A stretch of 64,000 bases of DNA from VRUE01 sp963770315. Lineage in GTDB: Bacteria > Actinomycetota > Thermoleophilia > Solirubrobacterales > 70-9. Shown piece by piece: positions 51,290 to 60,900 of this stretch; position 1 is the stretch's first letter; the number at the start of each line of letters is the position of its first letter. The position numbers and the translations under genes are program-made. Where the stretch lies: NCBI GenBank assembly GCA_963770315.1, contig CAVYPC010000002.1, positions 2,418,001-2,482,000 of the forward strand, given 5' to 3'. Under the pieces are notes generated by a model, which was given only the letters and a program-made list of their open reading frames with translations, was not told where the DNA came from and made no database searches.

Positions 51290-53395
51290 GTGGAGCTCGT
51301 ATTCGTCGAGGCGGAGGACCTCGAGCTGATCGACCTCGGTGCCGAGGCCCTCTGGGAAGAGGGGCTGCGGCCGGTGCACGAAAGCAGCGCCAGAGCCTTC
51401 GTCCTAACCCACAGGAGCCAGGACCGGGAGACCTCCTTCCGCATCGTCGACCGCGCCGTCTTCGTCGAGCTGCGCAGGCAGCGCTGGCAGGGTTCACTGG
51501 CCGACGCCCTCGCGGAGATGGCCCGAATCCTCGGCCTCGAAGGACCCCCGGCGGCGATCGTGACCCGCGACGCCGAGCCAGCCGAGGAGGCGGTGGTGAT
51601 GGCCGCAGGGCAGGTGATCGGGGCCTGGGTGGAGGTACCGTCCGAGCCGCCGCCAATGCGATTCCTGAAGGAACGGCGCCTTCGCCTCGACGACGTGGCG
51701 ATGGAGACTCCCTTCGACGCTCCCGCGGACGCCGAGCCGCCACCGCCACCACCCCTCTTCTCGGCGAGAGGCATGCGAGGCGGTGGGGCTCCGGAGCCGC
51801 GGGAGGAGGATCTGATCGAGCGGGTCGACCTGGAGCCCGAGGAGAAGGAGCTGCCGGTCGCCGAAGAGGTGATTCGGCGCACTCCGCACATGGACGTCCC
51901 AGCCGATCCGGTGGAGGGCGGCCAGGACTTCCGGGTCGAGGTGTTCGTCGACGCCGCCGAGGCACGACCGGGCGAGGAGGCGGAGGAGCTGGTGATCGCC
52001 GCTCCCCGCGACCAGACCCACTTCGAGGTGCTCGTCTGGCTCGTGCCCTCCGACCACTTCGAGGTCAAGGGGGAGCCCCTGGCAACGCTGACGGTCGAGC
52101 GTGCCGTCGAGTCCTCCCAGCCGATCGGGTTCGACGTCAGCGTGAAGAGCTCTGCGCAGAAGATCGCCGGCACCCCCAGCCTCAGTGCTGTCTTCCTCTA
52201 CCAGGGGCGGCCGGCCGGGAAGGTGACGCGAGAGATCGCGGTCGCCGGCCTGGTGCCACCTCCACCTCGGGATGGTGGCGACGCCGATGGGAATGGGAGT
52301 GGGCCCGGGGACTTCGAACTGCAGAGCCTCGCCGACGGGCCCGATGTCACCGTCGTAATCAGCAGCTCCGGAGTGGGTCAGTCCTACCGCTGCGTGGTCA
52401 CCTCGACAGAGATCCCAGGCTTCTTCCCCGGGGTGGAGAAAGACTGGGGCATGCGGGAGGGCGCCGAGAAAATGGTCGCCGAAAGGATGAAATTGTTCGC
52501 CGCGGAGGATGTCTGCGCCAAGCAGCGCCGATCCCGGCTGGTCGGCGCCGGCCGGGCGCTGTTCGAAAAAACCCCGGACAACTTCCAGGACGCGATCGTC
52601 GCCCTCGAAGAAGACGGCGAGGCCCGCCGCACCATCCTCATCGTCACCGAGGAGGCGGCGATGCCATGGGAGCTGTTGATCCCCGACCGGCCCGAGTCTG
52701 CCGCGGACCCCCTGGGGGTGCGTCATGTGATCGGGCGCTGGACGCACCCCAAGTCCCGGCCCACCCTGCAGACCTTCGCCCTGGAGTGCAGCCGGGTGGT
52801 GGCGCCCAACTACGAGGCGGAGGGACGTCAGCTGACATGGGCCCCAAAAGAGACCGAATTCGTCTGTGAGAAGCTCAGCGGCAAGCGCATCGATCCCGCC
52901 ACCTTCGGCCACCTGGACGAGAAGCTGGGAGACGACACCCCCTCACTGGTGCACTTCATCTGCCATGGGGCGGCGGGCGGAGCGGTCGGCGAGTCGATCT
53001 GGCTCGACGATGACAAGGTCTTGAACTCCGAGGAGCTGAGAGGCATGGAGGGGGTGCTCAAGGCGTGCCAAGTGGGGAGGCCGATCGTGTTCATGAACGC
53101 CTGCGAGGTGGCCAGGGGCGTCCCCTCCCTGATCGGCGCCGAAGGTTTCGCCCGCTCGTTCATCGCGATGGGGGCACGGGCCGTGATCGCACCTCTCTGG
53201 CGGGTCAAAGACGAGCTCGCGCACGAGACCGCCACCGCCTTCTACAAAGCCGCGCTCAAAGAATCCGACCGTCCCTTCGCCGACATCATCCGTGAGATCC
53301 GAACGAAGACCTACGAGGGCGACGCGGCCGAGGACACCTACGCGGCCTACTGCTTCTACGGGGACCCGAGGCTGCGCTTGGGCGCAAGGCCCTAG
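51290..53395 (+). CDS. Large CHAT-domain protease
   Basis: 701 residues from GTG 51290, one base after the phosphoesterase stop. Residues 1-120 and 120-200 are of unknown type. A beta-sandwich-like segment lies at about 220-330 (FRVEVFVDAAEARPGEEA, HFEVLVWLVPSDHFEVKG). The CHAT domain covers about 430-700: the His in PSLVHFICHGAAGG (about 559) and the Cys in IVFMNACEVARGV (about 604). ARAVIAPLWRVKDELAHETA is a typical end. The pair MPE-CHAT is divergent from TPR-CHAT, with 73 nt between start codons, suggesting one shared control region. Confidence 0.85.
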   Translation: MELVFVEAEDLELIDLGAEALWEEGLRPVHESSARAFVLTHRSQDRETSFRIVDRAVFVELRRQRWQGSLADALAEMARILGLEGPPAAIVTRDAEPAEEAVVMAAGQVIGAWVEVPSEPPPMRFLKERRLRLDDVAMETPFDAPADAEPPPPPPLFSARGMRGGGAPEPREEDLIERVDLEPEEKELPVAEEVIRRTPHMDVPADPVEGGQDFRVEVFVDAAEARPGEEAEELVIAAPRDQTHFEVLVWLVPSDHFEVKGEPLATLTVERAVESSQPIGFDVSVKSSAQKIAGTPSLSAVFLYQGRPAGKVTREIAVAGLVPPPPRDGGDADGNGSGPGDFELQSLADGPDVTVVISSSGVGQSYRCVVTSTEIPGFFPGVEKDWGMREGAEKMVAERMKLFAAEDVCAKQRRSRLVGAGRALFEKTPDNFQDAIVALEEDGEARRTILIVTEEAAMPWELLIPDRPESAADPLGVRHVIGRWTHPKSRPTLQTFALECSRVVAPNYEAEGRQLTWAPKETEFVCEKLSGKRIDPATFGHLDEKLGDDTPSLVHFICHGAAGGAVGESIWLDDDKVLNSEELRGMEGVLKACQVGRPIVFMNACEVARGVPSLIGAEGFARSFIAMGARAVIAPLWRVKDELAHETATAFYKAALKESDRPFADIIREIRTKTYEGDAAEDTYAAYCFYGDPRLRLGARP

Positions 53396-53428
53396 GCGAC
53401 CGCCTGGCAGCCCCCAGCCCGGCCGACT

Positions 53429-53869
53429 CTAGGAGTCCGGAGGCATGGCGCCCTCGCCAAGCCGCTCCGCAAAGTGCGGCAGACCGTCGTCGGGAACCGG
53501 TGCCCAGGCCGGCGCGTAGATCGTGAACTGGTGGGCGCTGGGGCGGATGCCGGGATCCTCGTCGAGGGCGCCCATGCGGATGGCGACCACATCGGGGTCG
53601 TCGGGGTTGGCGGTGAAGAGATGGCTGCCGCACTCGCCGCAGAAGGACCTGACCCAGCCGCCGTCGGGCGGAGCCCACGATCGCACGAGATTCTCGCCGC
53701 CGACGGTGCGGTAAGTGCCACGCGCGGTCAAGGCGCTGACCGACATTCCCGTTCCGGTCCGCCGCTGGCAGCGCTTGCAGTGGCAGTAGAGGGCGCCGAG
53801 CAGGGGCTCGGACACCTCGAAGCGCACCCGCTCGCACATGCAGCCTCCGGTCAGCGGCAAGCCTGACAT
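53429..53869 (-). CDS. GFA/CENP-V-family zinc protein
   Basis: 146 residues. GGCMCERVRFEVSEPLLGALY and CHCKRCQRRTGTGMS give the two cysteine clusters, and VRSFCGECGSHLF the third, as in glutathione-dependent formaldehyde-activating (GFA) proteins. The start may lie 4-6 codons upstream (53881 or 53887). Despite the family name most members have unknown substrates. Confidence 0.87.
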   Translation of the reverse strand: MSGLPLTGGCMCERVRFEVSEPLLGALYCHCKRCQRRTGTGMSVSALTARGTYRTVGGENLVRSWAPPDGGWVRSFCGECGSHLFTANPDDPDVVAIRMGALDEDPGIRPSAHQFTIYAPAWAPVPDDGLPHFAERLGEGAMPPDS

Positions 53870-53887
53870 GTCGGTCAACATACACAC

Positions 53888-54328
53888 ATGCAGCCACCTC
53901 GCTGGTCACGGCGCGAGGCGCCCTCCCCACTCGCCGAGCGGGTCGAAGAGCTTCACCGGCGCCAGGCAGCGATGTACACCGGCGGGCCGGTCGGGCCGGT
54001 CGCCGAGATGCTGGCCGAGGATGTCGTCTGGCGCGTTCCCGGCAAGAGTCCGATCGCCGGTGAGCATCGCGGCAGGCAGGCGGCGATCGAGTACTTCCGC
54101 ACTCGCCGCGAGCTCGCCGGCAACTCGATGCGGCTCCATCCCGGCAACTTGCTCGCCGACGAGAATCTCGTCGTCCAGCTGGTCGACGGCAGCGCCGAAA
54201 TCGGTGGCGAGACGGTCACGTGGAGCACGGTCGGGATCTACCGCTTCGAGGCAGGCCAGGTCGCCGAGGTATGGCTCGTGCCGTCGGACCTGGAGAAGTT
54301 CGACCGGATCTGGAACCGGGGAGCTTAG
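53888..54328 (+). CDS. SnoaL/NTF2-like protein
   Basis: 146 residues. VEELHRRQAAMYTGGPVGPV, EMLAEDVVWRVPGKSPIAGE and the closing VGIYRFEAGQVAEVWLVPSD define the cone-shaped NTF2-like fold used by small isomerases and binding proteins. No catalytic set can be assigned. It is divergent from the GFA gene with starts almost touching. Confidence 0.82.
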   Translation: MQPPRWSRREAPSPLAERVEELHRRQAAMYTGGPVGPVAEMLAEDVVWRVPGKSPIAGEHRGRQAAIEYFRTRRELAGNSMRLHPGNLLADENLVVQLVDGSAEIGGETVTWSTVGIYRFEAGQVAEVWLVPSDLEKFDRIWNRGA

Positions 54329-54544
54329 AACCTCTTGATGGTCTCGAACGGCGCATCGCCGCCGGCAAAGCTCGTCTTGCTGAGCTCGCAAAGGAACGGG
54401 CGGGTTTGATGGGCGAGTCGCAGTACTTGCGGCCGAGGTCGCGAGCGAGGTTCGGCATGCCGATCTGAGCGCAACTGAGCGGCCGAACTGGCAGTGATAG
54501 AGGGCCGCTTGACCCGCCTTCGACCGCCCACGCGAGAGCGTGCC
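54329..54544. other. Intergenic region between convergent genes
   Basis: 216 nt between two genes that point towards each other. No gene, tRNA or clear terminator seen. Confidence 0.5.
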
Positions 54545-55915
54545 TTAGACCTCTTGCACAGACCCTGCGGGCCTCAGGACATTGCCCACAGAGTCAGGCT
54601 CGGTTGGATCGTCGGCCGGCGTTGCCATAGGTGCCCTGCGGCAGCGCACATGTCCGAGCGAAGCCACGATGATCGACTTGGTCGGCTCCCCTGACTTGGC
54701 GCAACGGTTAGTCGATTCTGCCTCGCACTCTTGAACTCGCTCCCAATGCCTCGCCTGCTCGTCGGCTATGTCCTCACGGCCCTGCGCATCTACGTGGAAC
54801 CAACGCCAGGACAACCAAATGCGAGGATCGTCAGCCATCTTCCCCGCCCACAGCGCCGCCAGCGCCTCGGCCATAACCGCCTGCAAAATTACGCCGCAGA
54901 TTGCCTGCTTGGCCTCGGGCGACATCGCGGCTACTTCCTCATCGGTGTAAAACGGCATTTCGACCGCTCGGTAGTAGTGCTGCATCATGTTGCCAACGCG
55001 CTTGGAGTAGGCCAGTTCGATTGAGCCCTCGTCCAGCAATTCCTTGAGGTGGTGCTTGATTTTGTGCGGCTCCTCGCCGATCAACGCGGCTAGCTCGTAG
55101 CGGTTGTGCTCTCCTTCGTTCAGAAGGCACAGGATTTCAACCCGGTGCTGGTGCTTGAGCGCGTAGCCGACAGCGTCCTCGACTCCTCGCTTGCCCTGGC
55201 CCAACCTGATCGGCGGCGGCGCGCTTTCCTCTGAACCCAGAACTGGCATTCGCTGGGGCCCTGAGAAACGGAAGCGCTCAAACCCTAACGAGGTCACGAC
55301 GATCGACTTGGTTGGCTCACCTGACCCAGCGCAACGCCCGAGCGATTCAACCTCGATCTCTCGAACTCGCTCCCAATGCCTCGCCTGGTCGTCCGCTATG
55401 TCCCCGCGGCCTCGAGCATCGACGTTGAACCAACGCCAGGACAACCAAACTCGACGGTCCTTGATCATCTTTCCCGCCCAAAGCGAAGCCATCGCCTCGG
55501 CCATGACCCCCTCAAGGATCACACCGCAGATCGCCTGCTTGGCTTCACTCGGCATCGCGGCCACTTCCTCGTCGGTGTAGAAGGGAATCTCGACTGCCCG
55601 GTAGTAGTGCTGGAAGGCGTTGCGCACCGGTTTGACATAGGCAATCTCGATGGAGCCGTCAGCGAGCATCTCCCTGAGATGATGCGCGACGTTCTTGCTT
55701 GCGGGGGCGCGGATTAGACGCCCTAGTTCCTCCTGTGAGCGCGGCCCTTCGTTGAGGATCGTGTGGATTTCGGACCTCGCTTGGTGCGTGACGGAGTAGG
55801 CGACAGCGGCAGCAACGCTCCGCTCCCCCTGCCCCAATCTGATCGCCGTTTCCACCAAGATAGTCCTCGCTCCGTGTCTCTTCGGGTATTCAGGTGCGCC
55901 AGAGCATAAGTGCAC
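54545..55915 (-). CDS. Internally duplicated winged-helix regulator
   Basis: 456 residues made of two similar halves of about 210. Each half has IRLGQG(E/K)R, a winged helix (SEIHTILNEGPRSQEELGRL and VEILCLLNEGEHNRYELAAL), the wing GSIEIAY or GSIELAY, HYYRAVE(I/M)PFYTDEEVAAM, then EAKQAICGVIL and a final RRWVLSW/PRIWLSW-like block ending GEPTKSI(V/I)V. The halves are about 60% identical by eye. The start is GTG 55915 or an in-frame codon a little downstream. A fused dimer of an ArsR-like regulator is the simplest reading; the target is unknown. Confidence 0.8.
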   Translation of the reverse strand: MHLCSGAPEYPKRHGARTILVETAIRLGQGERSVAAAVAYSVTHQARSEIHTILNEGPRSQEELGRLIRAPASKNVAHHLREMLADGSIEIAYVKPVRNAFQHYYRAVEIPFYTDEEVAAMPSEAKQAICGVILEGVMAEAMASLWAGKMIKDRRVWLSWRWFNVDARGRGDIADDQARHWERVREIEVESLGRCAGSGEPTKSIVVTSLGFERFRFSGPQRMPVLGSEESAPPPIRLGQGKRGVEDAVGYALKHQHRVEILCLLNEGEHNRYELAALIGEEPHKIKHHLKELLDEGSIELAYSKRVGNMMQHYYRAVEMPFYTDEEVAAMSPEAKQAICGVILQAVMAEALAALWAGKMADDPRIWLSWRWFHVDAQGREDIADEQARHWERVQECEAESTNRCAKSGEPTKSIIVASLGHVRCRRAPMATPADDPTEPDSVGNVLRPAGSVQEV

Positions 55916-55977
55916 GCTTGGAGGGAAATCGGTAGCAAGGCTGAGTTTTAGCAGATACTCGATGTTTCCTTAGCATT

Positions 55978-56024
55978 CCTCCCTTGTCCAGCGGGACCGC
56001 CCGCTGAAAGACGAGGAAGGGAGG
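55978..56024 (+). promoter_or_regulatory. Hairpin enclosing the ribosome binding site of a 19-codon ORF
   Basis: CCTCCCTT (55978-55985) pairs with AAGGGAGG (56017-56024); inside, CAGCGGG (55989-55995) pairs with CCCGCTG (56000-56006). GGGAGG is the Shine-Dalgarno for ATG 56033, so the hairpin would block translation until opened. Confidence 0.65.
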
Positions 56025-56032
56025 TGGCTGCG

Positions 56033-56092
56033 ATGAAGGTTGCGCAAATCGGTTGTGTCGTTCCGAGCGTGCACGTGCTGAAGCACGGCTAA
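56033..56092 (+). CDS. 19-residue peptide, unknown
   Basis: ATG 56033 with a full-strength GGGAGG eight bases upstream; reads MKVAQIGCVVPSVHVLKHG and stops at TAA 56090-56092. It contains one cysteine. I recognise no family. It could be a leader peptide or small signalling peptide. It lies between the duplicated winged-helix gene (divergent) and an Xre gene (same strand), and is followed by a large GC-rich hairpin. Support is the ribosome site and its sequestering hairpin only. Confidence 0.45.
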   Translation: MKVAQIGCVVPSVHVLKHG

Positions 56093-56105
56093 GTCGTGCG
56101 ATATA

Positions 56106-56153
56106 GGGGGCCGGTCGCGGCCCGCTTGCGTGGGGCCCGTGGCCGGCTCCCCC
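56106..56153 (+). terminator. GC-rich hairpin after the 19-codon ORF
   Basis: GGGGGCCGG (56106-56114) pairs with CCGGCTCCCCC (56143-56153), with a two-base bulge, 13 nt after the small ORF's stop. No T-run, so termination versus attenuation is open. Confidence 0.5.
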
Positions 56154-56251
56154 GTCTTCGTCCCAAGGCGGCATGGAAGGACCCGAGTCTACGCAAAGAC
56201 TTGTGAAGTTTCCTATGGCGGTTTACGTCTCAAGCGCAGACGATCCCCGCC

Positions 56252-56446
56252 ATGCCCCACTTCGGCGCCAGACTACGGGAGGCACGGGAACGTTTGGGGC
56301 TCACCCAGGAAGAAGTCGCACAGCGCAGCGGCGTCCATGTCACGGAGGTCAGCCGGATGGAGGCTGGGAAGCGCGATCCGAAAATCTCGACGCTGCGTCG
56401 GCTTGCAAAAGCGGTTGAGGTCACGCCGGGCCAGCTCCTCGACTAA
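56252..56446 (+). CDS. Small Xre-family regulator
   Basis: 64 residues, essentially one HTH_3 domain: FGARLREARERLGLTQEEVA, SGVHVTEVSRMEAGKRDPKI and TLRRLAKAVEVTPGQLL. Probably a phage-type or autoregulatory repressor acting as a dimer. No clear partner gene follows within 190 bp. Confidence 0.85.
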   Translation: MPHFGARLREARERLGLTQEEVAQRSGVHVTEVSRMEAGKRDPKISTLRRLAKAVEVTPGQLLD

Positions 56447-56645
56447 CCGCACGCAATGCCCTCTATCCGCCCGCCATGCCGGTCGGGAAAATCACTAAGG
56501 AAAAACTTAGTAACAGCTACGACTTTGCGCAGGTTGTGAAACTTACTGAAAGGTCGGCAAGACTCAGCTCGTTCCAAGAAGTTGACACTTCCATTCCAAA
56601 TAGCACCGACCGCTTTGAGGAGCGGCGGCTGAAGGGACGAGAGAA
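56447..56645. other. Intergenic region
   Basis: About 200 nt, more AT-rich than the surroundings (AAAATCACTAAGGAAAAACT). No gene or clear structure seen. Confidence 0.45.
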
Positions 56646-57304
56646 ATGCCAAGAGGTAAATCAAGCAACGGGAGCGGAGCTGGAAACGGGGCTCATCTGC
56701 CGGCCCTTGTGGATCCCCGACTCGTCAAGGCTCTGGATCACGTCCTACGCCAGCACATCCTGCTCTCCGCTGTGGCGGGTGAGGTCAGCCCCAATGGACT
56801 GTCGAAGGCGCTTGGTGAAGGGCTGAGCCAGGTCAGCTACCACGTCAGGGTTCTGCGCAAGGACTGCGACGGAATGATCGAAGAGACGCGTAGGGAGCCA
56901 CGCCGGGGGGCGGTGGAGCACTTCTACCGCGCCAGCCCAAAAACCCTGTTCCCGGCGAAGACATGGCGGCAGCTCAAAAGGGGCTGCGTGCCGTGGTGGG
57001 CGCAGGCCAAGCGAGCGACCTGTTCAACGACCTGGCGGAAGCCCTGAAAGCGGGCAAGCTGCAAGGAGAGCACGATCACATCACCCGCACCCCGCTCGTC
57101 CTCGACACCGAGGGGCAACGCAAGGTGCGGGCAATCGCGGAGCGGGCGACCAAGGAAGTCGAAGACGAGCAACGGGCTACGGCGAAACGCAGGGAGAAAG
57201 CCAACGGCAACGGTGGCAAGACGAGCGGCTACACCTTCGCCCTGCTGGCCTTCGAGGCTGCCTGGGAGCCTGCCGACATCCGTGCCCTGGTCGCGCAGGC
57301 ATAG
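56646..57304 (+). pseudogene. Winged-helix regulator with a one-base frameshift
   Basis: Frame 1 from ATG 56646: VDPRLVKALDHVLRQHILLS, EVSPNGLSKALGEGLSQVSY, HVRVLRKDCDGMIEE and VEHFYRASPKTLFPAKTWRQ. At AAAAGGGG (about 56976-56983) one A appears lost. The other frame continues KGLRAVVGAGQASDLFNDLA, EALKAGKLQGEHDHITRTPL and RKVRAIAERATKEVEDEQ to the stop at 57304. The whole is about 219 residues and related in layout to the duplicated regulator at 54545-55915 (H-(F/Y)-Y-R-A). Either a decayed gene, a sequence error in a homopolymer, or a slippage site. Confidence 0.75.
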
Positions 57305-57408
57305 GCGGGCAGGCGGGAAGTATGCCCGCGTCGGGGCATAGAGGGCAGGCAAGGTCGCCCTACGTCACTACCCGCGCTATGTCCACATAAGCGCCGCCGA
57401 GAGCGAAC

Positions 57409-57675
57409 ATGGCCAAACCTGACACCTCACCGAGCTACAACGTTGCGATAGTCGAAGCCCTGATCCTCGAAGTTGCAGCAGAACTGCACCCCCAAAACCT
57501 GACCGCCAAAGAGCTTGCGCTCGAGATCATCAACGACGCCGACGATGCCAGGGAGGTCGCAACAGCGGCTCGGGCGATCCGGGGGCTCCGTGAGTTCGGC
57601 CTGTTCTCCGACGGGGACGGTGAGATTGTGATGCCGACACCGGCAGGACTCCATGCCGTCGCGCTTCTTACGTAG
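57409..57675 (+). CDS. Small protein, winged-helix-like
   Basis: 88 residues. VAIVEALILEVAAELHPQNL, TAKELALEIINDADDAREVA and RGLREFGLFSDGDGEIVMPT fit a small winged helix (helices, then a hairpin D-G-D-G-E-I-V). No family recognised. Follows the frameshifted regulator by 104 nt on the same strand. Confidence 0.65.
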   Translation: MAKPDTSPSYNVAIVEALILEVAAELHPQNLTAKELALEIINDADDAREVATAARAIRGLREFGLFSDGDGEIVMPTPAGLHAVALLT

Positions 57676-57938
57676 TGGTATCGCACACCTTTAACACCGA
57701 CTCTTGCAAGTGGTTGCCAGCAAAACCGCTGCAATACACAGTGGAAAAAACTTCACCAGTGGGACAAACAAAGCGATAAAAAATAGGTCGTCCTAAATAT
57801 TGGGGTGGCATCTCCTCCAACGCTCAGATAGGAATACCTGATACGTACTGAAGAACAATCTTTGGCATACCTATCAGTCAGAGGCGGGCCGGCAGGGCCG
57901 TCGATCAGGTAAGCCAAGGCCGGCGGGGAGGGGTCTTT
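57676..57938. other. AT-richer region upstream of the RHS gene
   Basis: 263 nt without a gene, with AT-rich stretches (AAAGCGATAAAAAATAGG, CCTAAATATTGGGG). The promoter of the RHS gene is probably here, and GGCGGGGAGGGG lies about 10 nt before ATG 57939. Confidence 0.5.
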
Positions 57939-60900
57939 ATGAAGTCCATACGGTTGGTCGTGGCGGCTCTTGCAGCGCTCGCTATTTGTGGCACCGGGAT
58001 CGCACTCGGAGCCCAGGGAGCATCCGAATCGGAAGAAGGCTCCTCAAGATCGGCAGAACTGAGCGAAGCGCCGCAGCCCCCTGAAGGCGTCGAGCTGAAG
58101 TCCGATCGGACGGCGACCTCTCGAACCTTCGCATTGCCGGACGGGTCTCGCGAAGCACGGATCTACGCGAGCCCAGTCAACTACGAAGGACCTGACGGAA
58201 GCTGGAAGCCGATCGACGAAGGGCTGGAGCAGACCGACGGAGCCGGCATCGGTACGTCCCCCAATGACTTCGAACTCGATCTTCCGGCGCGCCTTGGCGC
58301 CGATCACCCGGTGCGACTCTCGCTGGATGACGGGAGCTGGATCGCCTATCGGCTCATCGGCTCTACCTCAGAAGCGGCACAGCTCGATGACGACACGGCC
58401 GAATACGACGGCGCGGGCGGTTCTTCTGCTGTTGCCATCTCGAGCCTTCCCAACGGGCTCAAGGAGAACATCGAACTCTCCGACCCATCTCAGCCAAGCG
58501 CCTTTCGCTTTGAGCTGAGCGCATCCACGGGGCTAACGCCGTCCCTCGTGGAAGACGGGTCGATCGCCTTCCTCGACGCGAACGGAAAAACGGTCGCCTC
58601 CCTGCCGGCGCCGGTGATGTCCGACAGCTCGCGCCCCAGCCCAACGATCTCCCATGCGGTCCACTACACCCTGGAACCAAGCGGCGAAGGCCAGTGGCTG
58701 CTCGCCATTGAAGCGAACCGAGACTGGCTGACCGAAGAGGGCAGAAGCTGGCCCGTGACCATCGATCCGACCATTACCGTGACCGGCCTCGCGATCGAAG
58801 ACTGCGAGATCTTCAGCGCCCTGAGCGAAACGAACTCATGCGCCTCAAAAGGCGCAACGCGCATGGCGGCGCGAGCCGTCTATCACTCCGGCAGCGCCGA
58901 TGAATACACGCGGTCGTTGCTGCGCTTCAACACGGGCGTCATCCCCAAAAACGCCTATGTGGTCGCCGCGAGGGTCGGCCTCTATGCGCCCGGAGCCGCG
59001 CTCAACACGGCGGGGGCGGAACTTCGCGATGTCGCCGACAAGAAGTGGGAAACGGACGTCAGCTGGAAAAACTGGAAGAAAGGCGCGCCTTGGAGCGTCG
59101 AAGGGGGCGACTACGGTTCGCTCAGCGCCGTCGTTGAAACCAGCGTCCGCGGAAGCCAGGCAGGCTGGTGGAACTTTTCCTCGGCTGGCCTCGCCTCCTT
59201 GGCGCGGGGTTGGGCGGAGGGCAAAATCGCCAATCAGGGTGTCCTGTTCAAGCTGATCGACGAGACATCGCACAAATGCAGCCCGAGCTGCATCGAACGC
59301 CTGCTCGAAGTCGACTCGAGCGTCGTCGAAGAAAGCAAACGCCCATACCTCTCAGTCGACTACTACCCGCCGGCCCCCGCCACCAGCAAGGTCACCTCGC
59401 CGTCCGAAGGCCTAGTCAGCGCCCGACGACTGAAGCTGAAGTCAAACTGGTCTGTTGCCGGCGTTACCGGGGTCACCTTCCAGTTCCGCCAGGCGGAAAC
59501 CGAATCGTTCAGCACCATCCCCTCAGAACTCGTCAAGACCGCCCAGGGCCAGTCGGTCTCATGGCCGATCGCGACGGAAGGCAAAAAAGCGACTGAACCG
59601 CTCTACTTCGATGCGGCCCACGCGTCCAGCACGCTGCGCAGCAAAGGCGGGCCGATTCAGGTCCGCGCCCTCTTCGAAGGCCCCACCGGCGTCGCCGGCT
59701 ACAGCGTCCCCGTCCACGCGACGATCAACCGCTTCCTCGGAGGCCCGCGCGATGGGACCGCCCAGGTCGGTCCGGGGACGGTCGACCTGCTCACCGGCAA
59801 CTTCACCGTGGCCCATACCGATGTCTCGATCCCCGGTTTTAAGTCCGCCTTCAACTTCTCGCGGACCTTCAACTCGCGCGATGCGGGCACCACCGGCGAA
59901 ACGTCAGCCCTCGGGCAAGGATGGAAACCCGGAACGCCAGTCGAAGAAGCAGGCGGGGCAGCGTTCAAGAGCGCCCAGATCATCAACCTGAGCGAAGAAA
60001 TCGAAGGCGAAACCTTCTCCTTCTCCTACGCGCTGATCACGACGCTCGAAGGCGCCGAATTCGGCTTCGAAAAGAACGGCGAAACCTACGTCACCCCGCC
60101 CGAAGGCGCCGGTTGGACGCTCGCCTCGGAAGGGACGACCCGCCTGGTCCTGACCGATCCCGCCGGAAACCGAACGACCTTCGAAAACACCTCGGGCGGC
60201 AGCGAATATCTGCCAGTGACCGTGTCTCAGCTGGGTGGGAGCGGCAACGCGACCCGGATGGTCTACCAGCCGGTCGGCGGCAAACGACGGCTCAGCATGA
60301 TCGTCGGCCCCTCCGCGCCGGGGATCGGCTGTGACGAAACCAACGCCACGAGCGCAACCGGCTGCCATGCGCTCGCCTTCACCTACGTGCCAGCTACGAC
60401 GTGGGGGGCGCCCGCTGCCTACGGCGAACGCCTGTCGAAGATCACCTACTACGCGAGCGGGGTGGCCCAGGAAGTCGCCAACTACACCTACAACGCAGAA
60501 GGGCGGATGACTCAGGAGTGGGACCCGCGGATCTCGCCGACGCTGAAAGAAACCTATAGCTACGAAGCGGGCGGGCAACTCAAAACGATCACCCCGCCCG
60601 GCCAAGAACCCTGGACGATGGAATACGGCGCGATCGACGAAGAGCTCGCCAACGGGCGCCTGATCGCGGTCAAGCGCCCGAGCCTGCTCGCCAGCCCGAC
60701 GGTGGCGCAGACGACGATCGCCTACGGAGTGCCGACCAGCGGCAGCGGGGCGCCCTATGACCTCGGTGCGACCGCCATGGCTCAGTGGGGTCAACAGGAT
60801 CTGCCCGTCGACGCGACGGCGATCTTCCCCCCCGACGAAGTTCCCGGGAGCCCGCCCAGCAGCTACTCCCGCGCCACCGTCTACTACATGGACTCCGACG

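Noticed and set aside
56976..56983. Programmed -1 frameshift signal at AAAAGGGG
   Set aside because: The codons around it do not form a standard X-XXY-YYZ slippery heptamer; a base loss in the homopolymer explains it as well, so it is recorded only as a possibility.
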